Positions 54,163-62,673 of a stretch of 64,000 nt of DNA are shown in pieces. The first letter of the stretch is position 1. Each line of letters begins with the position of its first letter. The notes beneath the pieces were generated by a model. That model ran no database searches. It was not told the DNA's origin and saw nothing but the letters and a program-made list of their open reading frames with translations. This DNA comes from Flavobacterium magnum (GTDB taxonomy: Bacteria > Bacteroidota > Bacteroidia > Flavobacteriales > Flavobacteriaceae). The translations under genes were made by a program, and so were the position numbers. The DNA lies in contig NZ_CP028811.1 in the NCBI RefSeq assembly GCF_003055625.1, forward strand, positions 2,604,001-2,668,000, given 5' to 3'.

Positions 54163-55437
54163 TTATTTATGATATTTTCTAAAGATGACACAGCCATTGA
54201 CGTCGCCAAACCCGAAACTCGCCTTGGCAACGACATTGATGTCCCTGTAAATGGCCTTCAGAGGAACTTTCCCGGCGCTGATACGCGCTGCAATTTCCGG
54301 ATGCAGATCATTGCAGTTCACGTTCGGAAAAATGAAACCTTCATGAATTTGGAGCACTGCCGCTACAGATTCAATACTGCCCGCCGCGGAAAGGCAGTGT
54401 CCAACGGTTGACTTCAATGAGTTGATGTAGGGGAAATCCGCCCCTTCCCTACCCAATGCCTCAGTCCAGTTTTGTATTTCAAGGCTGTCTTTCGACGTTG
54501 CGGTCAGGTGCCCGTTGATCGCGTCTATGTCGGCCGGCGCAATCCCCGCATCGGCTAACGCTGCGGTAATGCACTTTTTCACCGCATCCGGATTGGGAGC
54601 CGTCATGGTACCGCCACCGCGCTGCCCGCCGGAATTGACATTTCCTCCGAGGACTTCTGCGTAAATGGTCGCATTTCTTTCCAATGCGCTGTCAAGGTCT
54701 TCCAGCAGCAAAGCACCTGCGCCACTACCCGGAACGAAGCCTGACGCTGTAGCTGACATGGGTCGCGAGCCTTGTTCGGGATTATCGTTGTGCCGGAAGG
54801 TGCACACTTTCATGGCATCAAATCCGCCCCAGATATACGGACCCGAATCGCTGGTGCTTCCGGCCAATATGCGTTTGGCCTTGCCCAGCGCGATCCTGTC
54901 GTAAGCCATCAGGATACTTTCAGTACCGGTGGTGCATGCTGAAGAATTGGTGGTCACCTGGTTGCCCAATCCCAATTTTCCGCCAAGATAGGCGCTCACC
55001 CCGCTGTTCATCGTCTGTGCTACGGCGGTGCTGCCCAGTTTCCTGGTCTGAAAATCGTCAATCTTATAAATACTTTCACGGAATTTATCGATACCCGATG
55101 TCCCTGTCCCGAAAATGGTACCACTGTCCCAATCCGGTATCCCGGCCACAGGCAACGTTAAGCCTGCGTCAGACCATGCCTGCATGCCCGCAATCACGCC
55201 ATATAGGATTCCGGTGGAATTGAAATTACGCAGTTCCAATTCTGTAAAATACTTCAGGATGGTATCGTTATCGAGCTGTGGCTTAGCGGATATTCTGCAT
55301 GAAAACTGCAGCCGGTCCAACTCCGGGTCGAACCGTATGCCTGATACACCGTTGGCCAAGGCGTGGCTGAACCCGCGAATCCCTGTTGCGTTAGGTGAGA
55401 CAACGCCCAATCCTGTGATGACAACCCGTTTCTTCAT
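54163..55437 (-). CDS. Beta-ketoacyl-ACP synthase (KAS II-like) of the type III PKS operon
   Basis: A 424-aa condensing enzyme of the FabF group. The triad is intact: Cys168 in SSACTTGTES, His310 in NGHLTATSKDS and His347 in KSTVGHCLSAAG. The Leu-Thr-Ala-Thr after His310 deviates from the common Gly-Thr-x-Thr. It elongates acyl-ACP with malonyl-ACP. Its ATG overlaps the dehydratase stop by 4 bp (ATGA). No ketoreductase is encoded in the cluster, so housekeeping FabG would have to complete the cycle. Confidence 0.92.
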   Translation of the reverse strand: MKKRVVITGLGVVSPNATGIRGFSHALANGVSGIRFDPELDRLQFSCRISAKPQLDNDTILKYFTELELRNFNSTGILYGVIAGMQAWSDAGLTLPVAGIPDWDSGTIFGTGTSGIDKFRESIYKIDDFQTRKLGSTAVAQTMNSGVSAYLGGKLGLGNQVTTNSSACTTGTESILMAYDRIALGKAKRILAGSTSDSGPYIWGGFDAMKVCTFRHNDNPEQGSRPMSATASGFVPGSGAGALLLEDLDSALERNATIYAEVLGGNVNSGGQRGGGTMTAPNPDAVKKCITAALADAGIAPADIDAINGHLTATSKDSLEIQNWTEALGREGADFPYINSLKSTVGHCLSAAGSIESVAAVLQIHEGFIFPNVNCNDLHPEIAARISAGKVPLKAIYRDINVVAKASFGFGDVNGCVIFRKYHK

Positions 55438-55874
55438 GTGTTCCTGTTTGTGATCATTCCGGCGATAGTGCCTTCGGCTACCGTATCATTTTGTGTGTTG
55501 ATCATTCTGACCCGACATTTCAGCTTCCCAAAACGGAAGTAAATCTTTTCTGAAATCACGGTTACTTTTTCACCGGGGAATACCGGGATTAAAAATTCAA
55601 TTTCACTTGATGTTAAGGCCATTACGATGGATTCGTTCAATTCATCATTTAATAAAAAAATCCCAAGACAGACTACTCCAATCTGAGCCATGGTCTCTGT
55701 CAGTATTACACCCGGCACCACAGGATATTGTTTGAAATGGCCTCTGAAAAAATCATGGTCGGCGGTATAGGTATAATGTCCTTCGATACCATTTGCGCTC
55801 ACGTCCGTGAGCCCGTCAACAAACAGGAACGGCTTGGTATAAGGCAATTTAGAAATGATAGTTTGCGCGTCCAT
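55434..55874 (-). CDS. 3-hydroxyacyl-ACP dehydratase (FabZ-like) of the type III PKS operon
   Basis: About 146 aa from ATG 55874, two bases after the PKS stop; an ATG at 55883 that overlaps the PKS gene is the alternative. It is a hotdog-fold dehydratase: GHFKQYPVVPGVILTE holds the catalytic His46 and Glu60. It removes water from 3-hydroxyacyl-ACP during chain building. It is coupled by ATGA to the ketosynthase gene. Confidence 0.88.
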   Translation of the reverse strand: MDAQTIISKLPYTKPFLFVDGLTDVSANGIEGHYTYTADHDFFRGHFKQYPVVPGVILTETMAQIGVVCLGIFLLNDELNESIVMALTSSEIEFLIPVFPGEKVTVISEKIYFRFGKLKCRVRMINTQNDTVAEGTIAGMITNRNT

Positions 55875-55876
55875 AT

Positions 55877-56929
55877 TTACCATTTTAGCAAAACACGTTG
55901 GGCTGTAAAACCCGGACCGAAACTCAGCATCACGCCTGTTTCACCTTTCGCGGGATTTCGCTCCATACATTTCTCAAGCACATACAGCACCGTGGCACTC
56001 GACATGTTTCCGTAGGTTTTCAGTACTTCCCGGGTATCATCAATGTTTTTCCCCAGGCCGGAAAAAAGGGCCTCGACCGTTTGCACGATTTTCTTCCCGC
56101 CCGGATGAAAAATCAGGTGGTCCACCTCTTCGATGCGTAAATTGTTTTTAGCCAAAAACGGATGGATGATGTCAGGAAAATGGCTGGCAATCGTATCAGG
56201 CACCTCAATATCCAATACCATTTTGAGTCCCTGATTGGTCAGCCGGAAACCCATCATATGTTCATTGTCGTAAAAATGGTACATCTCCTCATCAACGATT
56301 TCCGGGCCCTCGTCAACAGGATCTGAAGACAGCAGCACACAGGCCGCACCATCCCCGAAAATAGCCGCACTCACGATGTTGGCCATTGAAAAATCGTCAA
56401 GCTGGAATGTGGCTGTCGGGCTTTCGACGGCGATGACTGCGGCACGCTTGCCGGGGTTTGAGGCCAGGAAATTTTTAGCGTAAATTATTCCGGAAATGCC
56501 TGCAACACATCCCATTTCTGTTACCGGGAGTCGCACGATGTCCTGGCGTAGTTTCAGTTTGTTGATCAGGTAGGCATCCAATGAAGGAATCATAATACCT
56601 GTGCAGCTTACCGTGATGATATAATCGAGCTGGTCCGGTTCCCAACCCGCCTTTTCGAGTGCCTTCACCAAAACTTTCTCACCCAGGATGATGGCCTCAC
56701 GGGTATAAATGTCATTCTTCTGCTCGAACGAGGTTGCGGTAAAGACTTCTTCCGGCTCCATAATCGAATAACGGCGATCGACACCAGCCCCTTCAAATAT
56801 CTTTTTTACTTTTTTGACAAAGCGCTCGTCCTGCCCTGAAAGCCAGGCGTCTAAAAATGGCAGTATGTCTTCGGTGTTTTTATAATATTGCGGCAGCTGT
56901 TTGGCAACCGACTTGATTCGTACACTCAT
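55877..56929 (-). CDS. Type III polyketide synthase (chalcone/stilbene synthase-like)
   Basis: A 350-aa enzyme from the ATG at 56929, which overlaps the methyltransferase stop as ATGA; the open frame runs on to 56971. The thiolase-fold triad is complete: Cys141 in EMGCVAGISG, His275 in IFHPGGKK and Asn308 in YGNMSSATV. The terminal GFGP-like loop reads SFGPGFTAQ. It extends a starter acyl group with malonyl-CoA and cyclises it to a resorcinol, phloroglucinol or pyrone. The neighbouring ACP, KS and dehydratase suggest a fatty-acyl starter. Confidence 0.93.
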   Translation of the reverse strand: MSVRIKSVAKQLPQYYKNTEDILPFLDAWLSGQDERFVKKVKKIFEGAGVDRRYSIMEPEEVFTATSFEQKNDIYTREAIILGEKVLVKALEKAGWEPDQLDYIITVSCTGIMIPSLDAYLINKLKLRQDIVRLPVTEMGCVAGISGIIYAKNFLASNPGKRAAVIAVESPTATFQLDDFSMANIVSAAIFGDGAACVLLSSDPVDEGPEIVDEEMYHFYDNEHMMGFRLTNQGLKMVLDIEVPDTIASHFPDIIHPFLAKNNLRIEEVDHLIFHPGGKKIVQTVEALFSGLGKNIDDTREVLKTYGNMSSATVLYVLEKCMERNPAKGETGVMLSFGPGFTAQRVLLKW

Positions 56930-57633
56930 ATTTTTGAAATGATCCATTGGTAGCGGAACGCCCATTTCCAACGGATGCTGTAATTTTGAAAGTTTAGTTT
57001 CTCGGAAAAGGCCATCAATTCCGTTTTTTTAAATCCGCGTAAAATGGACACGAGGCCATCGTCCTTAGACATTTTGTTGAGCCGGAATACAAAGCAAACG
57101 ACCTGAAACAGCCGGTATGCGAGTGCGCTTCGGTGCAAATCGTTAATGACAATCCCGATTCGTGAATTTGCGTAGAACCGCTGCATCAGGCTTACAACCT
57201 GATCATCCTTAAAGTGGTGCATCGTCAGCGTACAGACAATGACATCATATTCACCAAAGTCTTTTTGGAAGACATCTTCACATTTATACACGATGTTGGG
57301 GTAATGGTGCGACAGCTTTCTGGCATGATCCACCGTAAAAAGGTTGGCGTCAATTCCGGTAAGTTCCATCCTGAGGTTATTCACCAGCGCATAATCGGCG
57401 ATGCACCGCAGCATGGCACCGTTTCCACAGCCGACGTCGCAGACCGTAATCGTCTGGGTACTTTTTGGATTGCCGATCAGGTTCCTGATGCCTTCCAGCA
57501 CGACCTTATTCCCGCCGAGCCAATGGTTAATGCCTTCAATCTTATCCAAAGCGTCGCGCAACGTCTCGCCTTCAAGGCTGAAATCGTCCATAATTTCTGC
57601 GGCATCAGACCGGTATCTGGTATTCAGGGACAT
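56926..57633 (-). CDS. SAM-dependent methyltransferase of the type III PKS operon
   Basis: A 235-aa class I methyltransferase. Motif I is VCDVGCGNG (residues 65-72), followed by an acidic end of strand two and a VIVCTLTMHHF segment. The opening RSDAAEIMDDF matches the N-terminal motif of methyltransferases found beside bacterial type III PKS and lipid reductases. It overlaps the flavoprotein gene by 29 bp and the PKS gene by 4 bp. It probably methylates the aromatic product on O or C. Confidence 0.87.
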   Translation of the reverse strand: MSLNTRYRSDAAEIMDDFSLEGETLRDALDKIEGINHWLGGNKVVLEGIRNLIGNPKSTQTITVCDVGCGNGAMLRCIADYALVNNLRMELTGIDANLFTVDHARKLSHHYPNIVYKCEDVFQKDFGEYDVIVCTLTMHHFKDDQVVSLMQRFYANSRIGIVINDLHRSALAYRLFQVVCFVFRLNKMSKDDGLVSILRGFKKTELMAFSEKLNFQNYSIRWKWAFRYQWIISKI

Positions 57634-58756
57634 GGGTGCTTACTGTTAAAACTTTTCCGTGTGTTTTGCGGATGATGAAGGGAAGCACCATCGGGAACCA
57701 AAACGCGCATTGCATCAATACAGCTGAAAGATACCCATTTTGCAGCACTTTTGCTAACGCTTTACCGGTTTTTAATCTTTTGCTGAAATTTTTTTTCCAT
57801 GCCTGTGTGTAGGCCATTTCCATGTCTGCCCTGGAAAACTGCGGATTACGGCAGAATTCCAATATGCATTCCGATGCGATTTTGGCACTGTGGATTGCCA
57901 TAGCCATGCCGTTCCCGCACAACGGGTGGATCAGTCCTGCGGCATCGCCCGCCATCAGAATGTGGTTTTCGACACAGTCCTTTGAGGCAAACGAAATCTG
58001 GCTGATGGTCAGCTGCTTCTCGAAAAGCGGTGTTGCCTGTTCGAGAATACGTTTCAACTGCGGATTTTTCCCGAGCACATTGCGCTCGTATTCAGTAGGG
58101 CTCTTATATTGCTTAAAACTGTAGTAGCCCGCCAGATAACAAATATTAATGATGCCGCTTTCGACATTCGACACGCCGCAATATCCGCCGTCGAAATTGT
58201 ACAGGCCGACCACTTCTTTCGGAAAATGGCCTTTATAGTGTGATTTTACGGCGAGCCATGGCGACTTTTTCGAAACGAATTCGCGTGACATCCTGATATC
58301 GAATGCGGAGCGTTTGCCGTGCGCACCAATGACAATATCTGCATGCAGCCTGGTCCCGTTGTCGAGCAACGCGGTAAAGGTGTCATTGTGAAAGGTGACT
58401 TCTTCAACGGTGGCTGTGATCCTGTTGGCTCCTGCTGCCGTCGCTTTCTCACTCAGGTAACGGTCGAGCGTAAAACGGCTTACGCCAAATCCACCGAGCG
58501 GCAGTCGGCAACCTATTGTTTTGCCTTTGGCCGATGAAAAATGAAGTGTGGAAATTTTTGCCGGATGAAGCGAACCGATGTCAAGGCCAAGCCATTCGTA
58601 GTACGGTAAGATTTCATTGGAAATGTATTCGCCGCACACCTTATGCTTAGGGTAATGGTTTTTCTCGACGAGGGTGACCCGCAGACCGGACCTGGAGAGA
58701 TGTATGGCTGCCGTCAAACCGGCCAGTCCGCCGCCGATGATAAGTACATTTTTCAT
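57605..58756 (-). CDS. FAD-dependent oxidoreductase (geranylgeranyl-reductase-like) of the type III PKS operon
   Basis: A 383-aa flavoprotein. Residues 5-14 carry the FAD motif IIGGGLAGLT, CGEYIS at 41-46 is the mark of the geranylgeranyl reductase/hydroxylase group, and LMAGDAAGLIHPLCGNG near residue 268 closes the FAD site. It may hydroxylate the aromatic ring towards a quinone or reduce an unsaturated chain. It is first in the seven-gene operon; TACCTTTA 18-25 bp before the ATG is a possible -7 box. Confidence 0.88.
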   Translation of the reverse strand: MKNVLIIGGGLAGLTAAIHLSRSGLRVTLVEKNHYPKHKVCGEYISNEILPYYEWLGLDIGSLHPAKISTLHFSSAKGKTIGCRLPLGGFGVSRFTLDRYLSEKATAAGANRITATVEEVTFHNDTFTALLDNGTRLHADIVIGAHGKRSAFDIRMSREFVSKKSPWLAVKSHYKGHFPKEVVGLYNFDGGYCGVSNVESGIINICYLAGYYSFKQYKSPTEYERNVLGKNPQLKRILEQATPLFEKQLTISQISFASKDCVENHILMAGDAAGLIHPLCGNGMAMAIHSAKIASECILEFCRNPQFSRADMEMAYTQAWKKNFSKRLKTGKALAKVLQNGYLSAVLMQCAFWFPMVLPFIIRKTHGKVLTVSTHVPEYQIPV

Positions 58757-58789
58757 AGCAGCGTAAAGGTACGCAAAATCTCTACGGAA

Positions 58790-59335
58790 TTATTCCATCT
58801 CACCGAGCTGGATCGACCAGACTTCTTTTTTCCTGCCACCGAAATCCTTAAGCTGCGGCTGGAAGTATATTTTCTGGGACACGTCGTTCACCATAATGTT
58901 GTTGTTGACCGCAATCTCGAGCGTGTAGATGTTCATCCAGGAATCGTCTGAAAAATAGCTCGAAAGCCGTTTCTTCTTGAGTGTGATTTTTAACGGCTGG
59001 TTGAATTTATCCATTTTAGTGAGCAGCGCCTCAAGTGTGACGGGCGCCTTGTCAGCGGTGGTGATGTCAATGACCATCGTGTTCCTTGAATTGAACAGCG
59101 CATAGATATTTTCCTTAAGTTGCGCTTTTAACGCATCAGACGTCGTTTCATTGGCCAGCATTTCCAGGTATTGGAAATAATCCCTGACCTGATCCAGCGA
59201 ATGCTGCTGCCATGCCCCCAATGCGGCACGGGAAAAGTTGGATTTCATGCCCTTCTTATTTTCCATTGACGCCGACTGCCCGAAAAAGGACAGGGAGCAA
59301 AACAGTAACCCGATGACGGCCAATTTCCTTAGCAT
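58790..59335 (-). CDS. Exported protein of unknown function
   Basis: A 181-aa protein with a signal peptide (LRKLAVIGLLFCSLSFFGQ). The mature part has a helical N-terminal half and a beta-rich C-terminal half (KITLKKKRLSSYF, KIYFQPQLKDFGG). I do not recognise a family. Its ATG lies one base after the stop of the membrane-anchored gene upstream, and the PKS operon starts 33 bp downstream, so all may share transcription. Confidence 0.72.
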   Translation of the reverse strand: MLRKLAVIGLLFCSLSFFGQSASMENKKGMKSNFSRAALGAWQQHSLDQVRDYFQYLEMLANETTSDALKAQLKENIYALFNSRNTMVIDITTADKAPVTLEALLTKMDKFNQPLKITLKKKRLSSYFSDDSWMNIYTLEIAVNNNIMVNDVSQKIYFQPQLKDFGGRKKEVWSIQLGEME

Positions 59336-59336
59336 A

Positions 59337-60254
59337 TTATTCCTGTATAATCCGTATAAAATTAATACGGTTGTCTTTGTCGTTGTTCACTTCGACGATC
59401 TTCATTTTCCTGACGGCATCGGTAGGCACGATCAATTTCCCTGAAAATTCCTGCTTGTTCAGGTATTCCGTTCCCAGGTTGTCGCGCAGCATCAGCAGCA
59501 CTTCCACATCGTCGGCCAGAATCTTGTCCAGTTGCGCTTTCCGGGTCTGCCAATCCTTAACATCCGACAGCATGAAAGCTTTGAGCATCATTGCGTAATC
59601 GTCAGGTTTCATCAGCACTTCGGTCTGTTTTTGCTCGGGCTGGCTGATTTCTACCGTCTTATTTTTGTAATATGGGCTCTCAATGACAATTTTGGTGCTT
59701 TTGCCCTTATTGACCCTGACTTCCACTTTTTCATCCTTAATGACAAGCGGAATCTTCTTGTTGTCTTCCAACTGGTACACCCTGACGTCTTCCGACTTCA
59801 CGTTCTTCTTCGTAAATTCATCTTTGAGTTCGATGGTATGCGTCTTTTGATCCCTGGGATAGAAATAAATCGAAAACCCCGCGATGATAAGCAGTGCGAC
59901 CAGTATCGACATGGCAACGCCACGCTTTTTCCAGATTTGCGTCCTGTCAGCTTTTAATTCCACGGCCGACAAATCCTTGAGCCGGAATTCATCCCAACCC
60001 GAGTAACCGACGAAGCGGCACATAATGTCAAGCATATCCTTGCGCGGAAGCTTGTCATTCGTCTCAGGCTTCAGGTGTGTGTAGATCCATTTCTCGCTGA
60101 TGCGTTCGCGCAGCTGCTGTTCGACGAGCAGGATCAGGTTCTGGATATCCTGGCTGCTGAAATTCTTCCAGGAGCCCTGAAAGTAAGGGTAATGCCTCGT
60201 GTATTCGAGAAGCACCTCCTTTTTCAATTCCTGAAATGGATCCGTTTGGGTCAT
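59337..60254 (-). CDS. Single-pass membrane protein of unknown function
   Basis: A 305-aa protein. The N-terminal about 105 residues are cytoplasmic and helical (LVEQQLRERISEKWIYTHL, MLDIMCRFVGYSGWDEF), then one membrane helix (GVAMSILVALLIIAGFSIYFY) and a periplasmic beta-rich part of about 170 residues. The cytoplasmic part recalls regulatory domains seen in other Flavobacteriia proteins, but no known domain is certain. It is divergent from the SIMPL gene across a region with a palindrome. Confidence 0.75.
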   Translation of the reverse strand: MTQTDPFQELKKEVLLEYTRHYPYFQGSWKNFSSQDIQNLILLVEQQLRERISEKWIYTHLKPETNDKLPRKDMLDIMCRFVGYSGWDEFRLKDLSAVELKADRTQIWKKRGVAMSILVALLIIAGFSIYFYPRDQKTHTIELKDEFTKKNVKSEDVRVYQLEDNKKIPLVIKDEKVEVRVNKGKSTKIVIESPYYKNKTVEISQPEQKQTEVLMKPDDYAMMLKAFMLSDVKDWQTRKAQLDKILADDVEVLLMLRDNLGTEYLNKQEFSGKLIVPTDAVRKMKIVEVNNDKDNRINFIRIIQE

Positions 60255-60262
60255 TGGTTGGT

Positions 60263-60270
60263 CAAAAGTA
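60263..60270 (-). promoter_or_regulatory. -7 promoter box of the 59337-60254 gene
   Basis: TACTTTTG on the minus strand fits TAnnTTTG and lies 9 bp before the ATG, which would give a nearly leaderless message. Confidence 0.4.
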
Positions 60271-60291
60271 ATTTTTGCGTGAAAAATACTG

Positions 60292-60330
60292 CTGTAAATG
60301 TACTGTAAAACTTTGGAAATATTTTACAGT
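60292..60330. promoter_or_regulatory. Operator-like inverted repeat in a divergent promoter region
   Basis: ACTGTAAAA (60302-60310) and TTTTACAGT (60322-60330) are perfect 9-bp inverted repeats with an 11-nt spacer. A third CTGTAAA half-site lies at 60292-60298, 11 bp from the equivalent position in the first arm. Placement between two divergent genes suggests a regulator binding site. Confidence 0.5.
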
Positions 60331-60409
60331 GACTGGAAAGCGGCTTTACCAAAGGCTTTCCGATCGACAGCTGTAATCTTGCGCCATAAACTTTTAAATT
60401 ATTTTTATT

Positions 60410-61321
60410 ATGAAAACAATCTTTGCCATCGCGGGATGCCTGTTCCTGAATGCAACAATCGCACAACACACCGGCAACCATTTGTATGAAACGGACCACA
60501 ATCGTTACAATGAACAGCATGAAGTGATGCACAATCCGAATGCCGAAAAAATTGTCGATAACGGCTCGCAGCTGATCTACAAGATTAATGTGCTGAATAA
60601 CGTCAGCGCGGATTCCTACCTCATTACGCTGGGACTGAATCAGGAAGCCCCCAATCCGAAGGAATGCAACCAAAAGATCAATAAACGCATCGAAAGCTTC
60701 AGGGCGGCACTTAAAAAAATGGGAATCAATGCGGAAGATGTCGCTACGGATTTTATTTCGCAAACCAAGATTTACGATTTCAAATCGCAGACCGAAGACC
60801 GGCAGACCAGCTTTACCGAGCAGGAAAAAGGATTTGAAATCAAAAAGAACCTGATCATCAGGCTTAATCGGATGACGCTTTTTGACCCCTTGGTGGAAAC
60901 TGCTTCCGAGTACGGGATTTTCAACATCATTAAAGTCGATTATTTCTGCAAGGATCCGCAAAAAATCTATGAGACGATGCTCACGGAAGCCAATCGGATT
61001 TTGGCGCAAAGGAAGCAAAAATCGAATAAGGACGTCAATAACCCGGATTTGTACAGCCAGCCGAAGATCAGTATTAATTATTACAGCGTACAGCCGGGCA
61101 GCCAGTATAAGAATTTTACAGCTTATGAGAGTTCGGACGTTACGTTCAGGAGCGACTACTATTCAGACAAGAGCTATGTAAAGCAGGAAGAACGCAAAAG
61201 CAGGACCTTTTACTACGACGGCCGACAGCCTGACTTATATGACTCGGTGCTCAATGCCGACGTCCCGGCTGTAGGATTGCAATATGTTATGGAAATGGTG
61301 GTGAGTTATACACCACGTTGA
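60410..61321 (+). CDS. Exported SIMPL (DUF541) domain protein
   Basis: A 303-aa protein with a signal peptide (KTIFAIAGCLFLNATIAQ). It has the SIMPL/DUF541 pattern: repeated helices with KKMGINAEDVATDFIS and a YVMEMVVSYTPR end. The family acts in the envelope but has no agreed function. It is transcribed alone with a terminator behind it. Confidence 0.78.
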   Translation: MKTIFAIAGCLFLNATIAQHTGNHLYETDHNRYNEQHEVMHNPNAEKIVDNGSQLIYKINVLNNVSADSYLITLGLNQEAPNPKECNQKINKRIESFRAALKKMGINAEDVATDFISQTKIYDFKSQTEDRQTSFTEQEKGFEIKKNLIIRLNRMTLFDPLVETASEYGIFNIIKVDYFCKDPQKIYETMLTEANRILAQRKQKSNKDVNNPDLYSQPKISINYYSVQPGSQYKNFTAYESSDVTFRSDYYSDKSYVKQEERKSRTFYYDGRQPDLYDSVLNADVPAVGLQYVMEMVVSYTPR

Positions 61322-61342
61322 CAGCCTCGGATTCTGAACATC

Positions 61343-61366
61343 AAAAGCAGCTTACTGGCTGCTTTT
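61343..61366. terminator. Bidirectional terminator
   Basis: AAAAGCAGC and GCTGCTTTT form a perfect 9-bp stem with a 6-nt loop between the convergent SIMPL gene and the 431-aa gene. Confidence 0.75.
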
Positions 61367-61376
61367 CGGGTACAAA

Positions 61377-62672
61377 TTACTTTAGTTTCAATGCTTTCTG
61401 CAACTGCAGCAGGTAATTGTGGCTGTCGGTCCTGTCAAATTCCTTTTCGAAATAAGCATTCAGGGTTGCCTGCTCCGTTGCGGGCAGTTCGTTCCAGTAG
61501 CTGACGATTATTTCGTCGATATAGAAAAACAATGTGATGTGGCATGCTATATGGAAATCGGCCCATTTTTTAAGCAGCCTGCTTTTTAACGTAAGGGATT
61601 GTTTTTCATTAAATTTTATACTTTCACTGTCGATGACATTCCTGATCAGGTCAAAAGAGTTAGCAGAAACCGAGCACACTTTGGGGTAAGAAGCTTCCAT
61701 GGTTTCCAGTTCAGAAAGGCACTTCATAATATGCTCAAACGTTTCGTTTTTCATCATCCTCTCCACCTGGCTGTAGCCAAACAAATCAGTGCGGAACGGA
61801 TTTCGCTTTAACAAAACAATGGCCTCATCTAAAGTATCGGCCGATTTGTTAACACCTGCAAAAATGGGATTAGCATTTTCTTCGTCAGTATCAAAATTGT
61901 CATTTGACGTATTTCTGAATGGAGTGGCCGGCTTGTAATCCGGATAATATTTCGCCAGAAACTTCTTGTAATTACTGATCGAAAAATGCTTTTGATGCTT
62001 TGCTATAAGTGTTTCCAATTGAGATAGAAACGCGGTGACATCCTTATCTGCATTCAAACGGATCTGGAGTTTAAATAACTGATATAACAAGGATTCACTT
62101 TCAGTAAGTTGCTTGCCAGCTGCCAAAAGGGCATCGTAGGATGTGATAAAATCATAGCCGGGGTTTGTAAATGCATCGCCTGGTTTCCGGGAATCCCACT
62201 GGAAAGCGTATTCCCAGATAATCGTCTGATGGTAGAGGCTGTTGTATGACGGGGTTTCCTTTAATTTTGAATTGTATTGCCAGTCTTTTCCACTTTCTGC
62301 AACAGCCTCGGCAAGGCTCAGGTAGGACAGGAAATGTCCGTTGGCATCGCTTTCTGTGGCAAGGATTATGTCTTTTTCCGGATGGTTGGAGCGCACGGCA
62401 TAATCCATCAGGAATTGTGAGGCTGCCTTCATCGATTCATTGCCTTCGGGAAACCGCTCATAAATAATGGCTGCAGAAGCAAGGTCCGGACGATATCCGA
62501 CGCTGTATACCGCTATGTTCTTAAATGCGTTATAGCCGCGATGAATGTCGAATAAGGCAAGGCAATGGCTGGGTCTTACGAAAGAAAAGGCACTATGGCA
62601 AATGAAAAAAACAACGAGCGTTTTGATAATCTTCCTGAATCTGGTCATCATTAACAATTTGTGATCCGACAT
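61377..62672 (-). CDS. Exported helical protein of unknown function downstream of acs
   Basis: A 431-aa protein. A signal-like helix (IIKTLVVFFICHSAFSF) follows the first residues, so an ATG at 62651 or 62648 may be the true start; the ATG at 62672 lies one base after the acs stop with a GGGAGGA tract before it. The mature part is helical with many Leu, Tyr and Trp residues (KDWQYNSKLKETPSYNSLY). I do not recognise a family. It is probably translated with acs. Confidence 0.7.
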   Translation of the reverse strand: MSDHKLLMMTRFRKIIKTLVVFFICHSAFSFVRPSHCLALFDIHRGYNAFKNIAVYSVGYRPDLASAAIIYERFPEGNESMKAASQFLMDYAVRSNHPEKDIILATESDANGHFLSYLSLAEAVAESGKDWQYNSKLKETPSYNSLYHQTIIWEYAFQWDSRKPGDAFTNPGYDFITSYDALLAAGKQLTESESLLYQLFKLQIRLNADKDVTAFLSQLETLIAKHQKHFSISNYKKFLAKYYPDYKPATPFRNTSNDNFDTDEENANPIFAGVNKSADTLDEAIVLLKRNPFRTDLFGYSQVERMMKNETFEHIMKCLSELETMEASYPKVCSVSANSFDLIRNVIDSESIKFNEKQSLTLKSRLLKKWADFHIACHITLFFYIDEIIVSYWNELPATEQATLNAYFEKEFDRTDSHNYLLQLQKALKLK

Positions 62673-62673
62673 T

